DNA of 45,611 bases from Chloroflexi bacterium 44-23 (GCA_001899005.1 MKUW01000017.1:1-45611), one strand, 5' to 3'. Counted from the first letter of the stretch, positions 26,596 through 35,516 are shown. A program made the numbers and translations. Notes: generated from the letters alone by a model not told the origin.

Positions 26596-26624
26596 GGCGG
26601 ATTGCGGACGACTGCAATCCGCCT
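26596..26624 (+). terminator. Stem-loop after the binding-protein gene
   Basis: AGGCGGATTGC (26596-26606) pairs exactly with GCAATCCGCCT (26614-26624) across a 7-base loop, 17 bases after the stop. There is no T-tract, so it may stabilise the upstream mRNA or partly terminate it, a usual way to make more binding protein than downstream enzymes. Confidence 0.65.
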
Positions 26625-26800
26625 CTCCGGATTACAAAACCAAGATCTTTACAAAGAGTAACTGTCATTATCCGTATGGTTTGGCCAGCTATGATTAATG
26701 CGCTTCAATAACCAAGTGCCGGCATGGTCTGGAAAGCAGCGGATAAAGCGTGAAAATCGGGAAAAACAAGATTTTGATAAGACAATAAAAGGAGATGATT

Positions 26801-27778
26801 ATGCCAAATGGACAAACAAATTTAAAAACCCGCCAGCTTGGTAGTACTGATATGTTCATCACCCCCATTGGGTTTGGGGCATGGGCGATCGGTGGAGGTG
26901 ATTGGGTATATGCCTGGGGACCACAAGATGACAGTGAATCCATTACAGCAATTCATCATGCTCTGGACCTCGGTATCAATTGGATCGATACAGCAGCCGG
27001 GTATGGTCTCGGTCACTCTGAAAAAGTAGTAGCAAAGGCCTTGAACGGAATGTCCGAGCGTCCCTTTGTCTTTACAAAGTGCTCTCTGCCCTGGAATGAG
27101 CGGGGCGAATTTGTTGATTCTCTCAAAAGAGATTCTATACGTAAAGAGTGCGAAGGAAGTCTGCGGCGACTTAAGATCGACGCGATCGACCTGTACCAGA
27201 TCCACTGGCCCAGACCAGACGAGGAAATCGAGGAAGGCTGGGCTACGCTGGCTGAGTTGCAGCGTGAAGGTAAAGTCCGCTGGATCGGAGTTTCCAATTT
27301 CAGTGTATCTCAACTGGAAAGAGCTTCCGCCATTGCACCTGTTAATTCTCTCCAGCCGCCTTATTCACTCGTCCGCCCCGAAGTGGAGATTGATATCCTT
27401 CCCTATTGCCGGAAGAACAATATCGGCGTGATCGTTTATTCGCCCATGTACTCGGGCTTGCTCACCGGAAAGATGACAGCAGAACGAATTAAGAATATGC
27501 CGGCTGATGATTGGCGACAGCATGACGCGGAATTTAAGCCGCCAAAACTCGAGAAAAATCTGCAATTGGTCGAAAAGCTTGCCATTTTCGGCAAACAGCA
27601 TGCAGTGGAGCCAGGTGTGGTGGCGATTGCATGGACACTTCGTAATCCGGTCGTGACAGGTGCGATTGTCGGCGCACGGCGTCCCAGCCAGGTGGACGGC
27701 ACTTTTCCTTCGGTCGAATTTCGACTCTCACCCCAGGAAATTGAACAACTTGATGGTATTCTTACCGGCAAAACATAA
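26801..27778 (+). CDS. Aldo/keto reductase
   Basis: A 325-residue AKR TIM barrel. The catalytic tetrad is visible: Asp in WIDTAAGYG, Tyr in the same segment, Lys in FTKCSLPW and His in YQIHWP. NADP-binding segments VVTGAIVGARRPSQV and GVSNFSVSQL are also present. The ATG at 26801 was chosen because AAGGAG lies six bases upstream, while the ATG at 26795 is too close to it. It is the IolS/YajO-like type and probably reduces or oxidises a sugar or uronic acid in this pathway. It shares the operon direction with the transporter and FGGY kinase. Confidence 0.9.
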   Translation: MPNGQTNLKTRQLGSTDMFITPIGFGAWAIGGGDWVYAWGPQDDSESITAIHHALDLGINWIDTAAGYGLGHSEKVVAKALNGMSERPFVFTKCSLPWNERGEFVDSLKRDSIRKECEGSLRRLKIDAIDLYQIHWPRPDEEIEEGWATLAELQREGKVRWIGVSNFSVSQLERASAIAPVNSLQPPYSLVRPEVEIDILPYCRKNNIGVIVYSPMYSGLLTGKMTAERIKNMPADDWRQHDAEFKPPKLEKNLQLVEKLAIFGKQHAVEPGVVAIAWTLRNPVVTGAIVGARRPSQVDGTFPSVEFRLSPQEIEQLDGILTGKT

Positions 27779-27793
27779 TTCATTTGTATCATT

Positions 27794-27858
27794 TCAAAAA
27801 TTATGGGCAGAGTGTTTTTCGGCTACCATCCCTCAATCCCGTTGTATTGAAAAGATAC
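27794..27858. repeat. Dispersed intergenic repeat, copy A
   Basis: Begins TCAAAAATTATGGGCAGAGT and ends with CCGTTGTATTGAAAAGATAC. The same two ends flank a different core at 38221-38303. It lies in the leader of the FGGY kinase gene. Confidence 0.55.
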
Positions 27859-27919
27859 ATTGATTTGATGTAAATGATTGAAAATTATAGATCAGCAATG
27901 TAGTGAATGGAGGTTTTTG

Positions 27920-29470
27920 ATGGATTGTTTGCTCGGTATTGACATCGGCTCGACCAGCATGAAAGCGCTCGTCTATGACTTGGAGGGAAATGTCCTTTCC
28001 CACGCCAGCCGCCCGCAAGTCTCAATCGCCAATGACACCGCTCACCCTAACTGGCAGGTCTATTTACCCGAAAATATCTGGGATGGTATCGCCGCAGCCA
28101 TACGGGAGGCAGTAAGCCAATTGGGGCCTAATAAACGGATCCTCGCTGCTGCTGTGACCGGATTGGGTGCGGATGCTGTACCACTGGATGAAAATGGTGA
28201 TCCCCTTTATCCTTTTATCAACTGGTTATGCACCCGCACAGTACCGCAGTTTGAATGGTGGCTGGAGAATGTTGGCCTTGAAAAAACATTTCAAATATCC
28301 GGATGGCAGCCATTTGTTTGGAACACAGCTTTGCGCTTCATGTGGTTAAAAGAAAACGAGCCAGAGATTGCTCAACGTATAAGAAAATGGTTGATTGTTG
28401 AAGATTTTGTCAACTATCAGCTGACTGGAAAATACTCCACCGACTTCACCGACGCATCTGCCACTTTGCTGCTGGATCAACGCTCGCTTACATGGTCGGA
28501 TGAATTATTATCAATGACCGGGCTGGATAAGGAGCTCTTACCTAGACCGCAAGCAAGCGGGAGTTTTATCGGGGAGGTGACCGCAGATGCAAGTGAAAAA
28601 ACAGGGCTTCCCGTCGGCACGCCTATCTTCCAAGGTGGGCATGACTACTTGATCGGGGCTCTGGCCGCTGGGGCAATCCAACCCGGCTCTATTTTGGATG
28701 TAACCGGTACCTGGGAATTGGTGCTTACACCTACGTTCACGCCTCGTTGGACTGGTGAGATCCGTAACCTGGGTCTGACGGTAGAAGCACATGCTGTCCC
28801 GGGCACTTATTGTATTTGGGGAGGAGGGACAGCCGCCAATATGCTGGAATGGTACAAAGACGAATATGGTTTCCTCGCTCGGCAAGCGGCAGGCGTTGGA
28901 CAGGGCAATGTGTGGTCGAATCTTATGCAAGAGGCACAAAGTTCAGCGGCTGGCGCCAATGGGGTCTTTTTTCTGCCCCACTTTAATGGTTCTACCTGCC
29001 CCAACCTTGACTCGCGTTCTCTGGGTGCATTTCTTGGCTTAAACGACACAACCACCCGATCAGACATGCTGCGCTCAATAATCGAAGGACTGGACTATTC
29101 CTTCCTGGGTATGTTAAAGGCTGTGGAATTAGGCTCCGGGCAAAAAGCCGAGAAAATCACTGCCATCGGCGGTGCCGTTCGAAATGATTTCTGGATGCAG
29201 AATAAAGCAGATGTTTCCAATTGTGTAATCGATGTACCGGAACTGGAAGAAGCCACCGCCCTCGGAGCAGCCATGCTGGCTGGAACCGGGGTTGGTGTTT
29301 ATCAAAATTTGGAAGAAGCAGCAAAAAGGGTTTATCGCCCTGGAAAACAATTCGAACCTAACACAAAGCTGGTTGCTCTATACACCGAATTGTATGAGAT
29401 CTACCGCGGAATTTACCCAGCGTTAAGTGGAATTAACACCCGCATTTATAATCGTTTTCGGGCTGGATAG
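27920..29470 (+). CDS. FGGY family carbohydrate kinase
   Basis: A 516-residue sugar kinase: N-terminal phosphate motif GIDIGSTSMKALVYD, GADAVPLDENGDPLYP, the FGGY-type YLIGALAAGAIQPGSILDV and DVTGTWE segments, and ITAIGGAVRNDFWMQNKADV with EEATALGAAMLAGTGVG near the C-terminus. The start is ATG 27920 after GGAGG. It should phosphorylate a keto-sugar, most plausibly L-xylulose or another ketopentose to feed the UlaE- and AraD-like enzymes; the exact sugar is inferred. It is the last gene of the rightward unit and meets the SMP-30 gene at a shared terminator. Confidence 0.9.
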   Translation: MDCLLGIDIGSTSMKALVYDLEGNVLSHASRPQVSIANDTAHPNWQVYLPENIWDGIAAAIREAVSQLGPNKRILAAAVTGLGADAVPLDENGDPLYPFINWLCTRTVPQFEWWLENVGLEKTFQISGWQPFVWNTALRFMWLKENEPEIAQRIRKWLIVEDFVNYQLTGKYSTDFTDASATLLLDQRSLTWSDELLSMTGLDKELLPRPQASGSFIGEVTADASEKTGLPVGTPIFQGGHDYLIGALAAGAIQPGSILDVTGTWELVLTPTFTPRWTGEIRNLGLTVEAHAVPGTYCIWGGGTAANMLEWYKDEYGFLARQAAGVGQGNVWSNLMQEAQSSAAGANGVFFLPHFNGSTCPNLDSRSLGAFLGLNDTTTRSDMLRSIIEGLDYSFLGMLKAVELGSGQKAEKITAIGGAVRNDFWMQNKADVSNCVIDVPELEEATALGAAMLAGTGVGVYQNLEEAAKRVYRPGKQFEPNTKLVALYTELYEIYRGIYPALSGINTRIYNRFRAG

Positions 29471-29554
29471 CGCCCTTTAATTTTTCTAAAATCATCAATA
29501 ATAATTTGACGTGGTTTCAGGTTCAACTGAAAACCTGAGATCCATCATCAGCAT

Positions 29555-29588
29555 TGAGCGATTAGGTGCAACAAAACCTAATCGCTCA
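29555..29588. terminator. Bidirectional terminator between kinase and SMP-30 genes
   Basis: TGAGCGATTAGGT (29555-29567) pairs perfectly with ACCTAATCGCTCA (29576-29588) across an 8-base loop, between convergent stops at 29470 and 29633. Confidence 0.8.
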
Positions 29589-29632
29589 TTCCTGACTCTA
29601 CATTTGATGGTTGATGAATTTTTTGTCTGAAT

Positions 29633-30529
29633 TTAATATCTGATCTTATAAAAGCATTCCGGTATTCCGGCAATTTCACTTCTAGCCATAAATATTCCTC
29701 CAGCACCGGCATCAAAATCCGGGTCGCCATCGGCCAACCAGAACCTGGAGGTTGCTACATAGAAGTCCTTCATGTCATCACCAGCAAAACCTCCACAGCA
29801 AATATTTTTGACTGGGAAAGGAATGCTTTTAACAAACTGATAATTATCCAAATTCCAGACTGTTAACTGTTTATTCCCGCCCCAGTGGCAGACGTAGATG
29901 TTATTTTGGGCATCTACAGAAACGCCATCCGGCATATCATCAAAATCGATGACTACTTCCGGTACTCCGCTGGCACCTTTTTCAATGGAATAGTCGAAGC
30001 GCAGCAGCTTTTTATAATACGTATCAACTGCGTAGAGACTGGTGTTCTGGTTATTGAAGAAGATTGTATTGTATTGGACTAATTTATCAACCAAAGTGAT
30101 AACGGTTCCATCTGTATCAATCATGTAGAATTTCCCGGTCATGATTTCGGGGTCAAAATTCGGCTCTGTAAACTGGCTTGAAACCGAACTTGTGAAAATT
30201 CGACCAACAGAGTCACAGCGCGTATCATTGTACCGAAATTGTCCGGTATTGGGTTGAGGAGCGACGATTAAACTCAGTTTTCCTGTCGGGAAATCCAATA
30301 ACATCATTCCATCCGGCACGGCTACGAGCAAGCGGTCTACATCCGAGGTTGGAATAGCTGCCCCGATATGCGAGCCAGCCTTTACGGATTCATCCATGCC
30401 GGTTAGAGGATCATAACGGTGAACCATTCCATCGAAAAGGTCAGTCCAGTAAAGCTTTTTGATTCGGGGATCCCATATGGGAGTTTCTGCCAGCACTACC
30501 CTGGAATCTATTGCCAGCTTGAAATTCAT
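29633..30529 (-). CDS. SMP-30/gluconolactonase family lactonase
   Basis: A 298-residue six-bladed propeller of the SMP-30 family: VLAETPIWDP places the first Glu metal ligand, RYNDTRCDSVGRIF and LVQYNTIFF supply the conserved Asn residues, and MPDGVSVDAQNNIYVCHWGG gives the Asp ligand. The family hydrolyses aldonolactones to aldonic acids. It is the last gene of the SorC/E1/E2 operon, 38 bases after E2, and would act on a sugar lactone formed by one of the dehydrogenases here. Confidence 0.85.
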   Translation of the reverse strand: MNFKLAIDSRVVLAETPIWDPRIKKLYWTDLFDGMVHRYDPLTGMDESVKAGSHIGAAIPTSDVDRLLVAVPDGMMLLDFPTGKLSLIVAPQPNTGQFRYNDTRCDSVGRIFTSSVSSQFTEPNFDPEIMTGKFYMIDTDGTVITLVDKLVQYNTIFFNNQNTSLYAVDTYYKKLLRFDYSIEKGASGVPEVVIDFDDMPDGVSVDAQNNIYVCHWGGNKQLTVWNLDNYQFVKSIPFPVKNICCGGFAGDDMKDFYVATSRFWLADGDPDFDAGAGGIFMARSEIAGIPECFYKIRY

Positions 30530-30567
30530 TTTACTGCCTCCGTTATTTTCTCGTTTGATAAATTACT

Positions 30568-31914
30568 TTAAGAAACACTACTGGCCAATATCTCCGGGTA
30601 TTCAATCACTTTGGCAAGATCGTTCAGGAATTTGGCAGCTACAACGCCATCAATAACGCGGTGATCCGCAGCGAGTGTAAACGCAATGATTGGTCTTACA
30701 GAAATCGTATCGTTCTTATCCACAACAACCGGTTTTCTAATGCTTGCACCAACAGCCAGGATTGCCGATTCGGGAGGGTTGATCACAGCCCTGAATTGTC
30801 GAATATTGTACATTCCCAGATTTGAGACTGTAAAGGTACCTCTTTGCACATCCTTTAACTCGAGCTTGTTTTGCCTGGCACGTACACTCAGGTCATTGAT
30901 TCGTTCTGCGATCTGAGAAATGGAAAGCAAGTTGGCATCATGAACAACCGGGACGATAAGGCCGCTATCGATCGCTGTGGCGATCCCAATGTTAACGTTC
31001 TTCCATAGGTAAATGGAATCATTGGCCAGTGATGAATTGATATACGGGTTTCTTTCCAGTGCCCAGGAGATAAGCTTCACCAGAATGGCAGTCATTGAAA
31101 CTTTGACAGTCCCTTTCAACTGAGCAGCCTCATTTAAATGTTTCTTCATGCCTTCCAACCTGGTAACATCCACCTCAATCGTTTCGGCAATGTGAGGCGC
31201 CTCTTGAAAGCTGGCCTGCAAGCGTTGGGCAATCTTGAGACGCATGCCAATCAATGGAATTACTTCTGCCGGGCGCTCATTAGCAGCCTGAGAGCTTGTC
31301 AGCGGTGTCGATTTAACATCCTCTGCTTGAATTCTTCCGAATGGCCCGCTGCCGGTAACAGTATCAAGAGAGATTCCGGTTTCACGAGAAAGTCTTCTCG
31401 CTGCCGGGGTGGCAGCTATTTTGTCAGTTTTTATATGTGAGATCGTCGCTGCATTTTTGGTTGCCGCAACATAAGCCTCAACGTCTTCTCTGGAAATTCG
31501 ATTTCCCGATGCAGGGACAAGAGCGATATCAATTCCCAATTCGTTGGCAACCCGCATCGCCAGAGGACTTGCAGGAACGGACACTATTGATTGTTGATGA
31601 GCAACCAATACTTCAGAGGCCGCTTTATCATCTGCGGGTTTAGCAATATTTTCCGGAATATCGGCAAGGGTTTCACCTGGTTTGAGTACATATGCAATTA
31701 CTGTCGCCACAGGCACAACATCGCCTACCTGGTATTTCAGCCCAACCAGAGTGCCGGTTGCGGGAGAGGTGACATCAATGGCTACTTTCTCGGTTTCGAC
31801 AACCAGAACGGTTTCATCCTGTTTTACCGGATCACCTTCTGATTTTTCCCAGGAAAGTATCGTCGCTTTTTCCTGGTCCATATCCACTTTGGGCATAATA
31901 AACGGAATAGGCAT
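30568..31914 (-). CDS. Dihydrolipoamide acyltransferase E2 of a 2-oxoacid dehydrogenase
   Basis: A 448-residue E2. It has a lipoyl domain (1-80) with ETEKVAI carrying lipoyl-Lys43, then two peripheral subunit-binding domains rather than one (about 116-150, SPLAMRVANELGIDIALVPA, and 167-202, TPAARRLSRETGISLDTVTG), then the trimeric catalytic domain (218-448) with HRVIDG at His418/Asp422. The ATG at 31914, one base after the E1-beta stop, was preferred to a GTG at 31926. No E3 (lipoamide dehydrogenase) gene is in the window, so a shared E3 from elsewhere must serve. Confidence 0.92.
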   Translation of the reverse strand: MPIPFIMPKVDMDQEKATILSWEKSEGDPVKQDETVLVVETEKVAIDVTSPATGTLVGLKYQVGDVVPVATVIAYVLKPGETLADIPENIAKPADDKAASEVLVAHQQSIVSVPASPLAMRVANELGIDIALVPASGNRISREDVEAYVAATKNAATISHIKTDKIAATPAARRLSRETGISLDTVTGSGPFGRIQAEDVKSTPLTSSQAANERPAEVIPLIGMRLKIAQRLQASFQEAPHIAETIEVDVTRLEGMKKHLNEAAQLKGTVKVSMTAILVKLISWALERNPYINSSLANDSIYLWKNVNIGIATAIDSGLIVPVVHDANLLSISQIAERINDLSVRARQNKLELKDVQRGTFTVSNLGMYNIRQFRAVINPPESAILAVGASIRKPVVVDKNDTISVRPIIAFTLAADHRVIDGVVAAKFLNDLAKVIEYPEILASSVS

Positions 31915-31915
31915 T

Positions 31916-32902
31916 TTAATATTCACCTTTCAATATCGCGCGGATCTCACGTTCAATATCTTCTTCCTGAGGAACAGCAGCCCGTTCGAGATCGCGGTTG
32001 TACGGAATAGGCGTATTTTTACCGGTCAGCCGGCGCATGGGTGCATCGAGGTAATCGAAAGCCCGGCTGGCAGATACCACAGCCATAATCTCACCCGCCC
32101 AACCAGCGGTTTCGCAGGCTTCGTGTATGACCAATAGTTTGCCTGTTTTTGTTACAGACTCGATAATTGTTTGCTTATCCAACGGGACCATGGTTCGCAG
32201 ATCTACCACCTCTATTTCAATACCCTCAGATGCCAGTCTATTGGCGACAGCAATTGTCTTGTGCACCATGATCTCATTGGTAACTACGGTAAGGTCTTTC
32301 CCTTTTCTTTTCACGTCAGCCACCCCGAACGGAATGGCATAATCCTCTTCCGGAACTTCACCTTTCATCTTATAAAGCAGCTTATGTTCAATGAAACAGA
32401 CTGGATTAAGGTCATGCAGAGCCGTGGTGAGCAGGCCTTTTGCATCATAGGGAGTAGAGGGTGTCACGACCTTGAGCCCGGGAAGGTGCATCAATAAGGT
32501 TTCAAGCGATTGAGAATGCTGGGCTGCGGCACCAGTCCCCGAACCACCTGGCATGCGAATGACTATCGGAACGGTCGCTTTTCCACCAAACATATAATGC
32601 ATTTTGGCTGCCTGGTTACCAATTTGATCCAGTGTCAACAGGATGAAATCCATAAACATGATTTCCACTACAGGGCGCATATCAAGCAGAGCAGCGCCAA
32701 TGGCTGCACCTATGATGGACGGTTCGGAGATTGGTGTTTCGATAATCCGTTTCTCACCAAATTCATCCAACATGCCGTGAGTAACACCAAACGCACCACC
32801 ATAGCGGCCAATATCTTCTCCGATGATGAACACCCGTTCATCACGTTTCATTTCTTTCCATAGAGTTTGTCGAATAGCTTCGAGATAAGTGATTTCAGGC
32901 AT
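31916..32902 (-). CDS. 2-oxoacid (acetoin/pyruvate-type) dehydrogenase E1 beta subunit
   Basis: A 328-residue E1-beta: GEDIGRYGGAFGVTHGMLDEFG, ETPISEPSIIGAAIGAAL, RMPGGSGTGAAAQHSQSLE and a C-terminal VDLRTMVPLD/IHEACETAGWAGEI. With E1-alpha it forms the TPP-dependent decarboxylating component. The start at 32902 fits GGAG seven bases upstream better than an ATG at 32908; it overlaps the E1-alpha stop by 8 bases. The acetoin-dehydrogenase versus pyruvate-dehydrogenase substrate cannot be settled from sequence alone. Confidence 0.92.
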   Translation of the reverse strand: MPEITYLEAIRQTLWKEMKRDERVFIIGEDIGRYGGAFGVTHGMLDEFGEKRIIETPISEPSIIGAAIGAALLDMRPVVEIMFMDFILLTLDQIGNQAAKMHYMFGGKATVPIVIRMPGGSGTGAAAQHSQSLETLLMHLPGLKVVTPSTPYDAKGLLTTALHDLNPVCFIEHKLLYKMKGEVPEEDYAIPFGVADVKRKGKDLTVVTNEIMVHKTIAVANRLASEGIEIEVVDLRTMVPLDKQTIIESVTKTGKLLVIHEACETAGWAGEIMAVVSASRAFDYLDAPMRRLTGKNTPIPYNRDLERAAVPQEEDIEREIRAILKGEY

Positions 32903-33896
32903 ATACATACTCCGTTACTGTTGATGGGTCTGGGTCAGGTGAAGCTTCAGCAAAAGCAACTGCTGCTTCGATAACCGCAAGGGCTTCGTTGTTGATTTCA
33001 TCCGCTTGTTCTTCTGTAAGTATTTTGTTTTCGACCAGTTGCCCCTTGAAGCGCGCGATTGGGTCTTTATTATCGCGCCAATCATCGATCTCATCTTTTG
33101 AACGGTAGAGGTTCCGATCGCTTTTTGAATGGCCGAAATACCGGTAAGTTTGTGTTTCTACGAATACCGGACCATTGCCCGAGCGTATAAATTCTGCAGC
33201 ATCACGCATGGTTTCATAGACGGTCAAAAGGTCATTGCCATCAATGTAATGCCAGGGAATGCCATATCCTTCCGCCCGTTGTGAGATAGGCAATTTGGCG
33301 GTTGCGCGTTCAACTTCCATCGACATGCCGTATTTGTTATTTTCACAGACATACAAAACCGGCAGTTTCCAAAGAGCAGCCATATTGAGGCTCTCATGAA
33401 ACACACCTTCGTTTGATGCTCCATCGCCAAAAATGGCGATACAAATCTCTGAAAGCTGTTTCATCTGGATTGCCAGACCAACACCGAGAGAGTGGGGAAT
33501 GCCACCACCAACAATACCGTTAGCGCCAAGGTTATGACTGGAAAAGTCGGCGATGTGCATTGATCCACCTCGACCTCTGCAAAAGCCAGCGTCTTTGCCA
33601 AGGAATTCAGCCATCATTTTATTAATGTCCGCTCCCTTGGAAATAAAATGACCGTGACCACGATGATGATTAATCAGATAATCATCACGTATGGTCGCGC
33701 GGCTAATCCCGACCGCTACGGCTTCTTGGCCGGCAGAAAGATGCATTGTGCCATGGACTTTTCCCATAGCATAGAGTTTATCTGCCATATATTCAAATTG
33801 CCGGATGAGGGACATGGTGCGGTACATATCGATAAGTTGTTCATTAGACAATTTCAGTCGTGAAGCTTTGGCTACAAATGTTTCTTCTTTTTGCAT
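32895..33896 (-). CDS. 2-oxoacid (acetoin/pyruvate-type) dehydrogenase E1 alpha subunit
   Basis: A 333-residue E1-alpha with the TPP motif GDGASNEGVFHESLNMAA ending in CENNKYGMS, plus HHRGHGHFISKG, FCRGRGGSMHI and YFGHSKSD, which are standard for acetoin/pyruvate E1-alpha subunits. It follows the SorC regulator by 24 bases, so transcription starts at the SorC promoter. It decarboxylates a 2-oxoacid, or cleaves acetoin, and passes the acyl group to the E2 lipoyl arm. Confidence 0.93.
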   Translation of the reverse strand: MQKEETFVAKASRLKLSNEQLIDMYRTMSLIRQFEYMADKLYAMGKVHGTMHLSAGQEAVAVGISRATIRDDYLINHHRGHGHFISKGADINKMMAEFLGKDAGFCRGRGGSMHIADFSSHNLGANGIVGGGIPHSLGVGLAIQMKQLSEICIAIFGDGASNEGVFHESLNMAALWKLPVLYVCENNKYGMSMEVERATAKLPISQRAEGYGIPWHYIDGNDLLTVYETMRDAAEFIRSGNGPVFVETQTYRYFGHSKSDRNLYRSKDEIDDWRDNKDPIARFKGQLVENKILTEEQADEINNEALAVIEAAVAFAEASPDPDPSTVTEYVYA

Positions 33897-33920
33897 AAAT
33901 TCCTCTTTGTTTGTATTGTT

Positions 33921-34895
33921 TTATTTTTCAATAGGGTTGGATGCTAAAATACTTCTGGCTGTAATGCTATCGGTTACAAGGACGTTCACCAGCTTTGAAT
34001 GTAGCGCACCAATAATTGCATTAACTTTTCCTGGTCCTCCAGCCACACCGATGCGAATGGGTATTTTTACTAAATCATTAAGTTGAATGGTGATCAAGCG
34101 CCGCATAAAATCATCGCAATAGGGTTTGCCATTTAGTTTATAGAAATTACTGGCAACATCACCCACCACTCCTAAATTTACAAGTTTTTTGATTTCTTCT
34201 TCCGGTAATAATCCTGCCAGAAAGTAGCTCGAATACTCGATTTCGGTTGTGCCAATGCCCAACAAAGCGATTTGAATTTTCTTTCCCAATTCGATGGTCT
34301 CTTTAATTCCCCTGGTTTCCATCATCGATTGAGCGATCTTACTTGATTGGCAAAGGTAAGGGGCGTTGATGAAATAGGGATTGCCGCCCAGTTTGTTCGC
34401 AAGTCGTTGAACCAGCGCATGACCATCATATTCTGCGTTCTGTGCACCCATCGCACCGACAAGTTGAACCACTTTACCCGGATATTTTCCTGTGGATTCA
34501 ACAGCATCTACGACAGCGCTAATGGTGGTGCCCCAAGCCAATCCCAGAATGGCATCAGAGGTTAGATAGTGGTCTAAAACTTGGGCCGCAGCTTTTCCCA
34601 ATTCGATTAAAAGTTTGTCATGGTTCGAATTACGAATTGAGACCACATATACCGTTTCAATCCCATAAATGCTTCTTATCGCATCTTCAAGGTCCTGTTC
34701 GTATTGGATAGGTCGAATAATCCTTATATCTACAATTCCCCGATTACGGGCTTCGGTTAACATCCTTGAAACCATAGAACGTGTGACACCAATCTGTTTG
34801 GCAATTGCAGATTGGTCTTTTCCCTGGGAATAATACATTTCAGCGACATCCGCCAATAGACTTATTCGGTTCATGTTAGGTTTTTCTTCAGCCAT
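33921..34895 (-). CDS. SorC/DeoR-type sugar-binding transcriptional regulator
   Basis: A 324-residue regulator. The N-terminal helix-turn-helix (LADVAEMYYSQGKDQSAIAK, IGVTRSMVSRMLTEARNRGI) is followed by the SorC sugar-phosphate-binding domain (LGLAWGTTISAVVDAVE, LLGIGTTE, GVVGDVASNFYKLNG, IGVAGGPGKVNAIIGALHS). The start at 34895 follows AAGGA. SorC regulators bind phosphorylated sugars and usually control their own operon; here that operon is E1-alpha, E1-beta, E2 and SMP-30. A 16-base palindrome sits at its predicted start of transcription. Confidence 0.9.
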   Translation of the reverse strand: MAEEKPNMNRISLLADVAEMYYSQGKDQSAIAKQIGVTRSMVSRMLTEARNRGIVDIRIIRPIQYEQDLEDAIRSIYGIETVYVVSIRNSNHDKLLIELGKAAAQVLDHYLTSDAILGLAWGTTISAVVDAVESTGKYPGKVVQLVGAMGAQNAEYDGHALVQRLANKLGGNPYFINAPYLCQSSKIAQSMMETRGIKETIELGKKIQIALLGIGTTEIEYSSYFLAGLLPEEEIKKLVNLGVVGDVASNFYKLNGKPYCDDFMRRLITIQLNDLVKIPIRIGVAGGPGKVNAIIGALHSKLVNVLVTDSITARSILASNPIEK

Positions 34896-34920
34896 TTTAA
34901 TCCTTGAAAATATCACGAAT

Positions 34921-34936
34921 GTGAATGACTATTCAC
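34921..34936. promoter_or_regulatory. Operator-like palindrome for SorC
   Basis: GTGAAT-GACT-ATTCAC, a perfect 6+6 inverted repeat, lies just downstream of the -10 box and 26 bases ahead of the SorC start. Flanking TCAC and GTGA extend the symmetry. Binding by SorC is inferred. Confidence 0.65.
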
Positions 34937-34943
34937 TGATGTG

Positions 34944-34973
34944 AGTATAGCAATCTTCATGAAATAAGTCAAT
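34944..34973 (-). promoter_or_regulatory. Promoter of the SorC/E1/E2/SMP-30 operon
   Basis: Reading the minus strand, TTGACT (34973-34968) and TATACT (34949-34944) are separated by 18 bases; the expected start of transcription lies at the palindrome 34921-34936. Confidence 0.6.
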
Positions 34974-35115
34974 AGAATTGATGGTATGGATTTATGAAGC
35001 CTGAATGCCCAACAATTGCGGCGAGGAGCAATTCAAGAAGCGGCATATTAGCGGCTTTTAAACTAGTTGCCATTCAACCTGCATGATCCTGGTTGAGTAT
35101 ATCGATCATATTGAA

Positions 35116-35509
35116 GGCTGTTGGGCACTCAGCTTTCTTACGATCATTATTTCAAGATCCCTATGCACCCAAGTTGCGTTTTTGCCGGACTTGCCCAACC
35201 TACAAAAAATCACTCCCCAGCCTTTCAACCAGCATAACCAGGTTTATGTCGATCCCGGGTTAAGGCTGTTGGGCACTCAGCTTTCTTACGATCATTATTT
35301 CAAGATCCCTTTGCACCCAAGTTGTATCTTAGCCGGACTTGCCCAACCTACAAAAAATCACTCTCCAGCCTTTCAACCAGCATAACCGGGTTTATGCCGA
35401 TCCCGGGTTAAGGCTGTTGGGCACTCAAGCTTCCTTACAATGGTTTTTTCATGGTAACTTTGCACCCAAGTTGTATCTTTGCCGGACTTGCCCAACCTAC
35501 AAGTGATCA
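35116..35509. repeat. 148-base tandem repeat, about 2.7 copies
   Basis: Units start at 35116, 35264 and 35412 (each GGCTGTTGGGCACTCA), an exact 148-base period; the third is cut short and more diverged. Within each unit GTTGGGCA and TGCCCAAC form an inverted pair about 80 bases across. It has no credible reading frame and no CRISPR spacing. Confidence 0.85.
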
Positions 35510-35516
35510 CAATCCG

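Larger units (their letters stand above)
34896..35516. other. Intergenic region (621 bases): SorC control site and 148-base tandem repeat
   Basis: The left part carries the SorC promoter and operator-like palindrome; 35116-35509 is filled by a 148-base tandem repeat. No gene was recognised. Confidence 0.7.

Noticed and set aside
35116..35509. CRISPR or tRNA cluster
   Set aside because: The 148-base units are nearly identical throughout with no short repeat/variable spacer pattern and no tRNA cloverleaf.
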